In this document: positions 22,814 to 34,719 of the stretch, piece by piece
Layout: each line of letters opens with the position of its first letter
How positions within the stretch are numbered: position 1 is the stretch's first letter
Source: Phaseolus vulgaris
Lineage: Eukaryota > Streptophyta > Magnoliopsida > Fabales > Fabaceae
Assembly (NCBI RefSeq): GCF_000499845.2
Contig: NC_023755.2
Coordinates: 33,961,253-34,025,252 of the forward strand
DNA: 64,000 nt
Direction of reading: 5' to 3'
Position numbers and translations under genes: made by a program
Notes under the pieces: model-generated
Seen by the model: only the letters and a program-made list of their open reading frames with translations
Database searches by the model: none
Told to the model about the DNA's origin: nothing

Positions 22814-24697
22814 TGCTTCATTTGTATTTGTGATGACTTTTTACGGCAAGTGCACCGCGTTGTCAGAAGTAATAATGTCCCTAAGGACGGATATCGAACC
22901 CACAAGGAACAATTGAATATTCAAGTAAAAGATTCACTAAGTAATAAAAAAAATAATAAAAGTTTGTTGAGAGTTGTTATGATGGCAAGAATTAACAAGA
23001 AAACAAGTCAAAGAGTTTGTTGCTTCAAATGAAAAAATAGGGATTGAGTTTCATCTTTCTCACTCTTTTGTATTTTGATTAGCATGACAATATTGTGCCC
23101 TTTGATTGCTATTGATGCCCGTATAAAAATCATTTATATTGATTCCTCGCATATAAAAGTATTAAGATGCTTCCTAAATATCAATTTCTCGCATATTTAT
23201 AAAAATAACTTATCGTTAAGATTAGACGTTGATATTAAAATTTCAAGTCTATTCCTAACACTCAAATATGTTAAGTATTATTGTTTAGGTTAGAACCATA
23301 AAAATACTTTCCAGTCAGATTTAAGATTTCAGATCAAGAATTTGAAGCAAAACAATAATACCAATAATCAATCGAGAACAAAATATTATATTCAGATATC
23401 ACCTCAATACATAAGAGATTGAACATATTACTCCAAAAACCACAGGGTAAAATTAGTCACACATCTTCTTATACCTTATATTCTCCCAATTGGGTTACAA
23501 GTCACTCAATGGTTTTTTTCCTCTCAATCTTTTCCAATAGGGTTGAGCCTCAAGCCCCCTATTTAACCTAATTTGCTAAGGTTAAGTGACTTCTTGCATG
23601 GCGCTGATGGGCTTGTTTGGGTGAATAAAACATAAAAAGGCACAATGTGTCTATCACTATCTCTTTCAAGTGAGATATATCTCGCTCGAACGAGATGCTC
23701 TGATGCTGATTTGGGCCTTTTGTGCAGTTGTGCGTTCCAGGGCCTTCCAACTTTCTCCTTTTAGCTTATAATATTCCTCTTTAGCCCAATCATCTTCATT
23801 CTTCCCTAAAAACCTGAAATTAACACCAAATTTGGGAATAAAATGCTCGTATTCAAATAAAGATCATGAAATATGTAAAAAGATATAAATTCATAAATTA
23901 GGGATTATTTTATATTTATTTTAACAATTAATACTCATAATGTCTATATTTTAATATGAAATATTACTGAAATTAGGTACTTATCAATTTGGGTTGGGTG
24001 AATACTGTTCATCCAGATGGATTTGCGAGATTCGTTTCTATTTGGATCTAGTAATATGTGAAGAAAAGCGTGGAAAGGTGAAGAAATTGGAGAAAGCCTT
24101 CTTTACTCCTTAGGTAAGAATTGTAGAGAAATCCAACTTTATATCAGTTACACAAGTACCCCCTAAAAAAAATATAAAATAATTAATTATATTATCAAAT
24201 AAAAATATTATATATATTTATAATAAAATAAAATATTATATATTTATAATAAAAATAAAATATTATATATATTTATAAAATTATTAATAATAATTAAATA
24301 ATTTTCTTAAAGAATAATAATTTTATTTGAATCAAATATTTAATGATATAATTAATAAAAATAAAAAAATAAATTATTTATATAAAAAAATAAATTTATA
24401 TAATAATAATATTAATTATAGAAAAATAAATATATAAATTAATTTTGTTTTATTATTATTATTATTATTCAAATATTTTTAAAGACTATGATAAATTTGT
24501 AAACTTGCATTTTATACCTTTTACAAAATTTAAAAATTCTTTCACAACTATTATAATACTCACAAATTTCAATAAACTTTCTTGAGAAATCCACTCTAAT
24601 ATACTCAAATCCAAACAACCTCACTTTCTTCACACTTTTGTCTCAGATCACTTCAAATTCACTTCCTCAAATCCTCTTTCCAATCCAAACATAACAT
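22814..24697. mobile_element. Harbinger-like element split by a solo LTR
   Basis: The right end, CTTTCCAATCCAAACATAACA before TTA at about 24695, and the subterminal words CAATAAACTTTCTTGAG, TCCACTCTAATA and CTTTCTTCACACTT match the right end of the 61444-62376 element. To the left, TACTGTTCATCCAGATGG at about 24002 and TATTTGGATCTAG at about 24041 match that element's left side. The left terminus is at about 22814 (TTATGCTTCATTTG), interrupted 17 bases later by the solo LTR. The interior is AT-rich and non-coding. Confidence 0.6.
22831..23986 (+). mobile_element. Solo LTR with TSD, TGATGAC family
   Basis: A 1,156-bp LTR from TGATGACTTTTTACGGCAAG to GGTACTTATCA, flanked exactly by ATTTG at 22826-22830 and 23987-23991. 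No internal retroelement sequence lies between, so it is a solo LTR left by recombination between two LTRs. The same family occurs inverted at 32246-33211 and truncated at 7757. It is inserted in a Harbinger-like element. Near 23665-23700 it has AAGTGAGATATATCTCGCTC, a degenerate palindrome. Confidence 0.92.
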
Positions 24698-24702
24698 TAA
24701 AG

Positions 24703-24952
24703 AGAAGACAAAAAAGAAAATGAAAGATATTTGAGAGAAATGATGATTCTTTTGAAATGAATATTGAATAACTAACTTTTATTTATTTACAAGCTTTTCC
24801 CTTTAATATTAAAATATTCAAACTCCATTCAATTATACCACTTCTATTTTTAAATAATTTTTAAGTCCTTACAACTATTATTAAGTATTATTATTGAGTT
24901 TAACAACTATTTGTCTTTATAAACTATGGGCTAAACCTGTTACATTCAACAC
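24703..24952 (-). mobile_element. 3' LTR of Ty1/copia element
   Basis: On the minus strand a purine-rich tract (GCTTGAGGGAGAG) is followed directly by TGTTGAATGTAACAGG. This is the usual polypurine tract and LTR start of plant copia elements. The LTR is about 250 bp; its far end is not sharply defined. No matching 5' LTR is visible above 27.3 kb. Confidence 0.75.
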
Positions 24953-27290
24953 TCTCCCTCAAGCTGGTGCATATAAATTATATGTGCCAAGCTTGTTACA
25001 AATGTAATCAATTCTAGGCTTCATAAAGATTTAGTGAAAATATCTTCTAATTGATCATTTGAATTAACATATTCAATCTTGATGTCTCTAGATACAATAT
25101 TTTCTCGAATGTAATGACAATCAATCTCAATATGTTTGGTCCTTTCATGAAAGAAGGGATTTAAGCTAATATGAAGAGCAGTCTCATTATCACAAATGAG
25201 TGTCATTTGAATGACTTCTCAAAATTGCAATTATTTGAGTAACTGTTTAAGACAAATAAGCTCACAAGTAGTTGAAACCATAACTCTATATTCCGCTTCA
25301 ACACTAGATCTTGCCACAAAAGTATAGGCATGAGGAAATAAAATAGAATGAGAAATTTTGTTCTCTAAAACCAAAGATAGCATCACCCCAAAAACGTTAA
25401 GGAACGTCACCATGAAGTAACATAATACGAGTAGTTTCAAAAAGGTGTTTATTCTTGAGATCAACCACCCCATTTTGTTGAGGGGTATAAGCACATGAGG
25501 TTTGATGAAGAATGCCATAAGATTTCATAAAAGTGGTAGAAGAATGAGAAAGATACTCACGAGAATTATCATTGCGTAAGGTTTGAATTGAAACACCAAA
25601 TTGATTTTTAATTTCGTTATAAAAATATTGAAATATAGAAAACAACTCAGAACGAGATTTCATTAAAGATAACCAAGTACATCTTGAATAATTATCAATA
25701 AAAGTAATAAATACTAAAACCCTAAATTACACTTAACACGACTTGATCCTCAAATGTCAGAGTGAACTAAGGAACAAGGGGATGAAGCACGTTGTGAGAC
25801 ACTACTAGGAAAAGAACTGAGACTATGTTTACCTAAATGACACGACACACAAGACAAACTAGACACTTTGGACAAACTTGGAACAAGGTGTTGCATCTTG
25901 AAAGACTAGGATGACCTAGCTGAGCATGAATAAGAGATGGAGAATCCATAACCGTGCCAACGTGTGCAAATGTTCGTAGGTGGTAAAATGAGACTCACAT
26001 CCGATGCCAATCATCCATCCCGAACTTCGGTCCTGTAAACAAATAAAATCTTTGGTAAAAGAAATAACACAGTCAAGGGAACGTGTTAGAAGAATAATGG
26101 ATAATAAGTTAAAGGGAGACCCAGGAAAATAAAGTACATTATTAATAGATAAAGACGGAAGAAGATGAATAGTAGGAACACCATGGAATGAGACCCTAGA
26201 GCCATTGATCATGTTAATGGTTGGTAAATAACCAGAGGTAGACAAAGAAGAGAAAAAATATATATTATCAGTAATATGATCGGTGCAATCTGAGTCGAGA
26301 ACCCTAGGACCAAAAGAATTGGAGAGAGTAAGGCTAGCAAAAGGTGTACTTGAATGTGCAACAAAAGCAGTGGAACCAGAGTTTTAACGATCCTTATACC
26401 ATTTAAGAAATCTATTGAAAATTGTAGGTTGACCTAATATATCATATGAAGTAGGGTCCATGGTAGAAGGTTGCACAAGAACATTTTGGGCAACCGCAAC
26501 AGGTCTAGGAGGATGATCATGTAAGGCATAACACCAATCAATTTTATGACTAAGTTTGCCACAATGGTCACACTTGTGACGCCCTTTGCCCAACTTGGAA
26601 GGAAGAGTACGATCATAATGCTGAGAGATTAAAGCAGAAGAGTCATCAACTGGAAAAGGTATATTAGTGACGTGTTTACTTGGCACATGCAGCAGGGTAG
26701 AAAATGTGGAAGTAAAATTGGGAACAATAGGAGATCCCAAAATCTAATCACGGACATGAGAATAATCATCAGGAAGGCCATGTAAGCCCAATAACATGAA
26801 GAACTTGGACCGTTGCTCTAGTTCTTGAGTAGGAGTGGAGACAGGAGGCAATAATTCATTAAAATCATGAAGAAGAGCATGTAGTTTACCCAAATATTCA
26901 ACCATTGTACCATCAAGACGTTTTGGAACAACAACGGTAAGGAGATTTTGACACACTCCATAAAGACGTTAAGTATCATTGGTGTATAATAATTTCGCCT
27001 ATTCCCAAACTTATGAATACGTCTCAAAAACACAAAAATTTTGTTTAAAAGATGAGTGAATATTAGATTTAATAACAATACATAATTGAGCATCAATTTT
27101 CAACCAACAGGAAGCCTCATCTGCAGTAATAGTGTGAACACATTGGGTAAGATGATCAACATAATCTTGACTCTTAAGCCATAATTTAATATCTGAGGTC
27201 CAAGTGTCATAATTAGTTTTATCCAAATTGTCAATAAAAAGATGAACATTGACATAATTAGTATAGATGGATGGATTGGGCAAAGTGGCA
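24953..27290 (-). pseudogene. Ty1/copia gag-pol remnant lacking RT
   Basis: Read on the minus strand from 27283 down: a copia gag start (NYVNVHLFIDNLDKTNYDTW), more gag in shifted frames, a zinc knuckle CDHCGKLSHKIDWC near 26560, the protease-side and GAG-pre-integrase parts at 26245-25860, then the integrase core (KNQFGVSIQTLRNDNSREYL, TSCAYTPQQNGV) at about 25650-25400. Integrase C-terminal sequence (VLENKISHSILFPH) then passes directly into RNase H (SSVEAEYRVMVSTTCELI, then ICDNETALH and [16 protein letters not shown]). The whole reverse transcriptase is missing. Many stops and frameshifts add to the decay. Confidence 0.9.
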
Positions 27291-28960
27291 ACCTAGAAAG
27301 CCATAGACCTAGTTGCCAACGGCATAGTGGTAGGAGATGGATTGGGCCTAGTAGTAGGAGATGGATCCATAGATCTACATGTTATCAAATGGGTGACAAT
27401 AGCGACAACAACAACGGCTTCAGCGAGATTCAGACAAAAAATCTGACGACGGCGACGACGAAGACTCCGACGAGATTATGGTCGCTGCTTCGATGACCGT
27501 GACGACTTCAATGGCGGCGATAGTGAGTGGCGATTAACGGTGAACAGTGGGTTCACCCAAAAAAAATTTATTCCTAACCCTAATCTTTAAAATAGTATCT
27601 AATTTAATAATATAACAATTAACTATTTTTTATTTTTAAAATATGTTTATATTTAATGATTGTATTGTAGTAGTGTGTATTTTTATTTTTTATATTATAA
27701 TAAATAAATATATGTAGAATAGTTAAATATTAAATAAAAAAGGTTTTAAATAACAAAATAACTAGTATTAAATTTTAAAAATAAAAGAAAAATAAAATAT
27801 CAAATAAAAATAAGGATATAAATAAAAGAATAATGAATATTATCTTAAATTTAAAATAAATATTAAAAATACTATCTCACTCCTCCTAACTACCGTGACT
27901 AACAAAGTATTTCATGTGCTCCACTCGTTCAGATAATTTAATTTGTGTAGTTAGCACCTTTTGAAGAGAGAGAACGGAGATTATTTCATCTTATATTGAA
28001 TAGATTCCCTACCATATATTGGCCTAGGAAGAAGAAAAGACAAGTTTTAAATAAATTAAACATTATAGAGTTAAAAGTTTTATAATTAGAAAATCTGATT
28101 CTAAAATTTATTGACTTGAATATAATTCGCACATGTTTTTATTAATCTAATTTACGAATAAATTTTTTAAATTTTCAAAAATTGTTTAATGATTACTTCT
28201 CCTCAAACACATTTTCTTAAAACAAGAACAGGTGGCTTTTGTGCTCAGATCATGAACGAGTTCGTGGATGACAATGAAAGGCAATAATTGTGATGTACAA
28301 TGATTTGTTTTATTTTTTTGCAAAAGTTAAATTTAAAAAATAATAATGGAATGAATGGTTGGAAATTAACTAACTTGATAATTGAATATTCAACTAATAT
28401 CTCACCACTCAATATTGTCTTCCACACGTTAGAGGGGAGTACAATTAATTGAAAAGAATCTTGTTAGATAACTTCTCTCTATTGTCACACCACTTTCTTG
28501 TAATCTAATTAGTGACTTTCAAATTTTTTCATTTTATAACCATGATATAATATAGTGATTTATTGCAAATTGCTGTAGCATCCGTTATTTAATATTTTAT
28601 ATAAAGGCACGTTTTTAAGTGTATGATTTTATTAGTTCTAAATATTGTAATTTTTTAAGTGCTCAAAACGAACGTAAATAACAATACATCTAAATGTCAC
28701 TTTATATGTTACGACGTCTGTATTGATTATTATTATAATAAATTTTGAAATATTTTATTTTATTTATATTTATTATAATTTAAGCATTAAATATTTTAAA
28801 TTTTAATATTATAATTTTTAATATTTAATTAAACGTATTTTCATGATTTAATTGAACATGTTTTCATAATCTAATTAAACATGTTTTCATATAATTAACC
28901 TTGTTTTCATAAATTAATTCCATAATTTAGTTAAACTTATTCATAAATATACTAATAAAA
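27291..28960. other. Copia 5' leader and AT-rich DNA
   Basis: 27291-27540 is GC-richer with CGACGACGGCGACGACGAAG-type triplets and is probably the untranslated leader of the copia element. No matching 5' LTR was found. 27540-28960 is AT-rich and shows no gene or repeat I can support. Confidence 0.4.
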
Positions 28961-29009
28961 TAATTTGATAATAAATACACAAATTTATAATAAAAAAGTT
29001 ATGATATAT

Positions 29010-29500
29010 ACACAAACTAATTGTATTGTCGAAAATACTTGGCAGACATCAGCGAGCACCTTGGGAACGACCTCTCAGCGGAGTTATTTCGTGGAATGTA
29101 TCCTAAAAGTACCCTTGTCGAGTACCTGGAAAAAACCCACACTTGACATGTATGATGGTATTACAAACCAAGATGAATGCGTGGACGCCTATATAATGCA
29201 AGTTAGACTGCATACTACAGATGATGTGCTGTTGTGTCGGATATTCCTCCCCTCTCTTAAGGAGATGACTTTAAGTTGGTTTATTCGCTTGCCAACACAT
29301 TCCATTGATTGTTTTGACACATTGGTGACAAAGTTTGGAGCGTAGTTTGTTAAAATTCGTCCACACAACCTCACATCCATTGCTTTGGTTAACATTCGAC
29401 CATGTTGGCCACATATGAAAGCGTGCCGAGAGCACATTAAAGAACCTCTTAAGAAAGAATTTACCTAAGTGAATCTCTGCCGAGAACACGTTAAAGAACC
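29010..29500 (+). pseudogene. Ty3/gypsy (Tat-type) gag fragment
   Basis: The frame from 28965 to 29345 includes KKPTLDMYDGITNQDECVDA, then VRLHTTDDVLLCRIFLPSLK and LSWFIRLPTHSIDCFDTLVT. This is the Retrotrans_gag core of Ty3/gypsy elements. A TAG at about 29343 interrupts it, and FVKIRPHNLTSIALVNIR follows in the same frame. At about 29425-29510 a 35-base piece (GCCGAGARCACRTTAAAGAA) occurs twice. The rest of gag-pol is deleted. It is probably the 5' part of the old element whose 3' LTR is at 41822. Confidence 0.82.
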
Positions 29501-29681
29501 ACTCGGTTATGGAAGAAAAGTCAATTTACACAATAAGTAAAGTGTAAAAGAAGGAAAATGTTATGAAGGTCAAGCAAATTTCATTAAAAGATCGATAGAT
29601 TGTCAGTTTACACATAATAGGGCACAAGTTTACAAAAAAACAAACACGTGTGCCTGGTAAAAAAGAAATAAAAGAAGATGA

Positions 29682-30172
29682 CTAAGGGTCAACATTTATC
29701 CTATTGGCCCTGGGAGTCCTAAGAGGAGCCGAGACAACTTCTTGAGCACTTGGAATCTCCATAATGGTAATCAGTTGGCCCTGGTAGAAGTCCTTGCTCA
29801 CATCGAACTTTCCCTCGTCCAAAGGAATGCTATAAATGCAAGCCACTTGTTGAAGAGCCTTCTGGAAGCCGAGCTCATGTTGGTCCAATATGTTGTCCTC
29901 GACAATCTCCAGGTCCTTCAACAACTTCTCAACCTTTTCCTCAGATCGGTAGTTCGAAAGGGTCATGTATGAAAGGCTTTCCTTAAGCCCTCGAATCTCC
30001 TCATCTGCCTTTGTGACCATATCCTTCCCCACCCTTTTGACTTCAACGCATAGACCCTTCCAATGATTCATCTTGGCCTCTAAGTGTTTGTTTCTAGCCA
30101 AGAGACTGTTATTTTCATCCAAGGCCGATTGGAGGGTAGCCGCTGACTCTTCCAGCTAGGAGCGAAGACTAT
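29682..30172 (-). pseudogene. Antisense accessory ORF, C-terminal half
   Basis: The open frame 30122-29682 (146 codons) is preceded by about 17 more codons in frame, with one stop, up to the insertion at 30173. It is a coiled-coil sequence (NSLLARNKHLEAKMNHWKGL, then GLKESLSYMTL) followed by the signature ELGFQKALQQVACIY and FDVSKDFYQGQLITI. This C terminus is typical of the plant protein annotated as putative gypsy-type transposon, found as an antisense accessory gene in Tat-lineage retrotransposons. The N-terminal half lies at 39640-40528 on the same strand, so nested insertions split the gene. Confidence 0.78.
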
Positions 30173-30248
30173 CACTACAAAAAAAAAAAGGTTTTAATAG
30201 AGGTTATTTAGTGGAGGTTAATATAACCTTAGGAATTGATTTAATTAA

Positions 30249-30610
30249 TGGAGGTTTTTTCTAAAATCTCAACAAAATAACGGAGGTTTTTTAACCTTAG
30301 CTAAATTCCAAAGGTTTATTCTAAAACCTCAGTAAAATAACAGAGGTTTTTTTAACCTTTATTAATTTCCAAAGGTTTATTTTAAAATCTCCGCAAAATA
30401 ACGAAGGTTTTTTTAATCTTCGTTAATTTCCAAAGGTTTATTTTAAAACCTCCACAAAATAACGAAGGTTTTTTTAACCTTTGTTAATTTACAAAGGTTT
30501 ATTTTAAAACCTCCATAAAATAACAAAGATTTTTTTAACCTTCATTAATTTCCAAAGGTTTATTTTAAAACCTTCGTTAAATTCTAAATATTTATTCTAA
30601 AATCTCATCA
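30249..30610 (+). repeat. 61-bp direct repeats
   Basis: Units start with AAAGGTTTA at 30310, 30371, 30432, 30493 and 30554, an exact 61-bp step. Each pairs AAAACCTCC with GGAGGTTTTT-like words, so each unit can fold on itself. Such subterminal repeats are typical of CACTA elements. Confidence 0.88.
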
Positions 30611-30984
30611 AAATAATAGAGTTTTTTAATTTTTTTTAAGTGTCAAAAGTTTATTGTAAAACATCAATAAAATATTTTATATTTTCTCAATTCTTAATAA
30701 ATAGATATAATTAAATTTTTTAGTGAGTTTAGCCTAAACTGGTATACATATTTAAATATGCTTTGAACTTAGGTCTTAGAGGTTGATTCATTAATTGAAG
30801 TTAGAAGGCACTTCATTAATTGAAATTATTATTCAATTCTTAAAGATTGTTTTTATGAATTTCAATAAGTAAAAATAAGTTGTGTGTGAAGTGACATTAA
30901 CTTATCACATATATATATCATCATAATTTATTTTTTGGTTACATTTGCAGTATCAAATTTTGAAGAATCAGACACTGAAAACTA

Positions 30985-31975
30985 TTCATTATAATAATAT
31001 TTATAATAATATTAATAATAATATTTATAATAATATTAATAATAATATTTATAATAATATTTATAATAATATTTATAATAACATTAATAAAAATATTTAT
31101 AATAATATTAATAATAATATTTATAATAATATTAATAATAATATTTCTAATAATAATATTTATAATAATATTAATAATAATATTTATAATAATATTTATA
31201 ATAATATTAATAATAATATTAATAATAATATTAATAATAATATTTATAATAATATTAATAATAATATTAATAATAATATTTATAATAATATTAATAATAA
31301 TATTTATAATAATATTAATAATAATATTTATAATAATATTAATAATAATATTTATAATAATATTAATAATAATATTTATAATAATATTAATAATAATATT
31401 TATAATAATATTAATAATAATATTTATAATAATATTTATAATAATATTAATAATAATATTTATAATAATAATAATAATATTTATAATAATAATAATATTA
31501 ATAATAATATTTATACTAATATTAATAATAATATTTATACTAATATTAATAATAATATTAATAATAATATTTATAATAATATTTATAATAATATTTATAG
31601 TAATATTAATAATAATAATAGTAATAATATTAATAATATGAATATATTAATAAATATTAATAATATGAATAATATGAATAAATATTAATAATATGAATAA
31701 TATTAATAAATATTAATAATATGAATAATATTAATAATATGAATAATATTAATAATATGAATAATATTAATAATATGAATAATATTAATAAATATTAATA
31801 ATATGAATAATATTAATAATATGAATATAATATTAATTATAATAATAATATTAATAATAATGTTAATATAATAATAATATTAATAATAATGTTAATATAA
31901 TAATAATATTAATAATAATGTTAATATAATATTAATATGTATAAATTATGTTAATAATAATAAGTATAATAAAAA
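30985..31975. repeat. 1-kb AATAATATT microsatellite
   Basis: Almost entirely built from AATAATATTTATAATAAT and AATAATATTAATAATAAT blocks; later GAATAATATTAATAATAT and TAATAATGTTAATATAATAA variants appear. It is open in one frame for 247 codons (Asn, Ile and Tyr only), which is a consequence of the triplet-rich repeat and not evidence of a protein. Confidence 0.95.
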
Positions 31976-31989
31976 TGATAACATGACCA

Positions 31990-32064
31990 AAGAACTTCTT
32001 TGGTCTAGTGGTTAACTCTTCCTTGGTTATTGGAAGGTTTTGGGTTCAAATCCTGGTTGTGCGC
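31990..32064 (+). repeat. tRNA-like (SINE head) sequence
   Basis: TGGTCTAGTGGTTA at 32001 fits an A box and GGGTTCAAATCC at 32043 fits a B box, spaced as in a tRNA. The stem around CTTCC...GGAAG could be an anticodon arm. Acceptor-stem pairing is poor and no CCA-proximal fit is seen, so a tRNA-derived SINE or a tRNA pseudogene is more likely than a working tRNA. Confidence 0.45.
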
Positions 32065-32245
32065 TTTCTTTGTAATATTAATTGGTTGGTGGCTTGGGTT
32101 TTTATTTAACGGAGGTTATGAAACCTTTGGTGGTAAACCAACTTAATGGAAGTTCATAAGGTCGGAAGTCATGCGCGGACCAACAGGTATGCTCCATGCT
32201 CATATGAGTTTAGCGTTATCGTTACGCCGTCGTCCACTTGAAGGT

Positions 32246-33211
32246 TAATAAGTGCCTAATTTCAATCATATTTCATATAAAAATATAGGCATTTATGAGT
32301 ATTAATTGCTAAAATATATATAATAATCCTTAATTTATGAATTTATACCTTTTTACATATTTTATGATCTTTATTTGAATAAGAACATTTGATTCCAAAA
32401 TTTGGTGTTAATTTTCGGTTTTTAGGGAAGAATGGAGATGAATGAGCTAAAGAGGAATAATATAAGCTAAAAGGAGGCTTGAGGCACAACCCTAGTGTGC
32501 AAGATTGAGAGGAAAACACCGTTGAGTGACTTGTAACCCAATTGGGAGAATAGAAGGTGCTAGAAGATGTGTAACTAATTCTACCCTGTGAATTTAGGAG
32601 TAGTTTGTTCAATCTCTTATGTATTGAGGTGATATTTAAATATGATATAGTATTTTGTTCTTGATTGATTATTGGTACTGTTGTTTTGTTTCTAATGCTT
32701 GATCTAGAATCTTAAATCTGACTAGAAAGTATTTTTATGGTTCTGACCTAAACAATAATACTTAACATATTTGAGTGCTAGGAATAGACTTGAAATGTTT
32801 TTTGCTATCAACGTGTGAGCTTGATTCTAAGTTGTTTTTATAAATATGTGAGGAATCGATATTTAGGAAACATTCTTAATAATTTTATATGCGAGAAATC
32901 GATATAAATGAATTATACGGACATCAATTTCAATCAAAGAACATAATGTTACCATGCTAATCAAAATACATGAGAATGAGAAAGATGAAACGTAATCCCT
33001 ATTTTGCCAATTGAAGCAACAACTCTTTGATTTGTTTTCTTGTTAATTCTTGTCATCATAACAATTCTCAAACACACTTTTATTATTCCGTTTTTATATT
33101 TAGCGAATCTTTTACTTGAATAGTCAATTGTTCCTTGTGGGAACGATATTTCTACTTAGGGACATATTATTACTTATGACAACGCGGTGCACTTGCGGTA
33201 AAAAGTCATCA
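32246..33211 (-). mobile_element. Solo LTR, TGATGAC family, inverted
   Basis: Reverse complement relative of 22831-23986: it ends (plus strand) GCGGTAAAAAGTCATCA and begins TAATAAGTGCCTAAT, matching TGATAAGTACCTAAT with TG mutated to TA. The left flank is AAGGT (32241-32245). The right flank is AATGT (33212-33216), but the duplicated flank at 39307 still reads AAGGT, so the original TSD was AAGGT. It is a solo LTR inserted in the Tat antisense-ORF region. Confidence 0.88.
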
Positions 33212-33270
33212 AATGTGGTGGCCTATAAAGTTGGTTTTGTGATGCCGAGAAGAGCGACAACGATCCTTCC
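33151..33270 (+). repeat. Left copy of 120-bp flanking duplication
   Basis: Covers the last 61 bases of the inverted solo LTR plus 59 bases beyond, from TCTACTTAGGGACATATT to GCGACAACGATCCTTCC. It ends exactly at the first base before the 5' LTR of the gag-only element. An almost identical copy starts exactly after that element's 3' LTR. Confidence 0.92.
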
Positions 33271-34614
33271 TGTGTATCGATCAGGTCATCGGGTGTGATG
33301 ACGTGCACAAGAGAAAGGTGGGTGGTTAAGAAGTCAACATAGTCGCCAGGTGTTCTGCGGAGTACATAGTCGCCGTTTATGGAAGTGGCGTTCTGCGGAG
33401 TACATAGTCGCCGTTTACGGAAGTGGCGTTCTGCGGTATACATAATCGGTTGTCGCCGCTTTGTGCGTCACCGACGTGTTAGATAATGGAAGATCAGGTG
33501 GTCTGACATCGCCCGAGAGAGGCATCGCCCGAGGGATGCATCGCCAAGCAAAGGCATCGCCAAGCAAAGGCATCGCCAAGCAAAGACATCGCCCAAGAGG
33601 AATAGTCGCCAAAAGAAGTCGTCGCCAAGATAAGGCGTCGCCAAGAGAAGACATAGCCAAGCGGAGATATCGATGGTGTTACCCCCCGATGCCCATGGGT
33701 AGGAAAGAGTGTGGAGGGGGCGACACCGTGAGGAAGCCTTGGACCTTGATAGCTCAGAACAGTAACAACGAAAGGTGGCTTCAAGGCCATAAGTTCTAGT
33801 ACCAGTAGGGGGTAAACCTGACTCGTGAAGTATCCACGCCACTGCTGGGAGACCCTGGGACAGATACGACCCATGAGAGGGCCATGACCAGGGGAGAACC
33901 ACGTGCATGATATGAGAGAAAGGTAGATACACCCCCAGGGGGAGTGACTAGCGATTGGGAAGCATGAGTTGGCACCCAGAATGTCACCCCACGCGCCATA
34001 AGCACTTCGAGGAAAGAGGGCTCATAGTGGAATAACCCTAAGTTGGGTTGCGGCGCTGTGGGACCCTCTGCGCAGAATAACGATCAAGTCAGAAGGGCAC
34101 GTGACGATGCACACGTGCTCATTAAAGGTTTCAGTGAAAGTTTGCCAAGGTACGCGTTAATTCAGTTAAGATTTGAACGTTGCAAGGAATATTTTTATAC
34201 GCTTTCAATGCGCTTTAACGCGCATTAAACATGAAAGATGTATAAAAAGGGACCTTGGGGCATTTGAAGGGGATGAGAGTTTTAACCTAATTCTCGCAGT
34301 TTTACACAGAGCACAAACCCTAGTTGTTTTTGCTGCGCACCCACGGTGAGCACAAGGCAATTAGGGCAACACAGTTTTAGTCACTCAATTATTTCAGACC
34401 ACCTTCAGAGCATTCGTTTACGGTGTTCCGATACGGAGGTGCGTCACCTTTGATGTTTCTCGCTAGCTGACTTGATCGTCGGAGTGCAAACGACCGCGAG
34501 GGCGCCCTTTTGTTCACTTCTTTTCAGGTACTCACTGACGGAGCAAAACGAAGGTGCCCTAGCTCGCGAGGACAAGCCACGCCCGAAGACGACCCCAGTC
34601 AACCGGCAGGAACA
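33271..34614 (+). repeat. 5' LTR of gag-only element
   Basis: TGTGTATCGATCAGG to CCGGCAGGAACA, 1,344 bp. It carries two small arrays: CATAGTCGCCGTTTAYGGAA with GTGGCGTTCTGCGG repeated at 33325-33440, and an about 17-bp GGCATCGCCAAGCAAA-type minisatellite at 33505-33660. Both have more units than in the 3' LTR. A U5 word GATCGTCGGAGTGC is at 34473. Confidence 0.92.
34241..34249 (+). promoter_or_regulatory. LTR TATA box
   Basis: TATAAAAAG, preceded by GCGCTTTAACGCGC (an imperfect palindrome at about 34210-34223). The same box is at 38871 in the 3' LTR. It is the likely core promoter of the retroelement; the start site would be about 30 bp downstream. Confidence 0.65.
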
Positions 34615-34615
34615 T

Positions 34616-34632
34616 TGGCGCCCACCGTGGGG
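34616..34632 (+). other. tRNA primer-binding site
   Basis: TGGCGCCCACCGTGGGG begins two bases after the LTR terminus AACA, the position and type of sequence used as minus-strand primer site in plant Ty3/gypsy elements. I do not assign the tRNA. Confidence 0.8.
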
Positions 34633-34719
34633 GCAGATATAAAACATCAGTCCCACCACACACGTTTTTCAGTTCCAGTTCTCAAAACCCAGATAAGTTA
34701 AGAGGGTTTCCAGAAAGCC

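Larger units (their letters stand above)
30173..32165 (+). mobile_element. CACTA-like non-autonomous element
   Basis: Starts CACTACAAAAAAAAAAAGG, a CACTA-type terminus, and interrupts the antisense ORF. It contains five 61-bp direct repeats, a 1-kb AT microsatellite, a tRNA-like stretch, and near the right side TTTAACGGAGGTTATGAAAC and ACCAACTTAATGGAAGTTC, which echo the left subterminal words. The expected ...TAGTG right terminus is not seen, so the right boundary is approximate and the class is inferred from one end only. Confidence 0.5.

Noticed and set aside
30945..31688. 247-aa Asn/Ile/Tyr frame
   Set aside because: A by-product of the A/T triplet microsatellite.
31990..32064. Functional tRNA gene
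   Set aside because: A and B boxes fit, but acceptor stem and anticodon arm pair poorly, and it lies inside a transposon.
33468..33932. 154-163 aa minus-strand frame repeated in both LTRs of the gag-only element
   Set aside because: It exists in two places only because LTRs are copies of each other; its repetitive part (ARG/ALA/GLY-rich) comes from the 17-bp minisatellite, and no family resemblance was seen.
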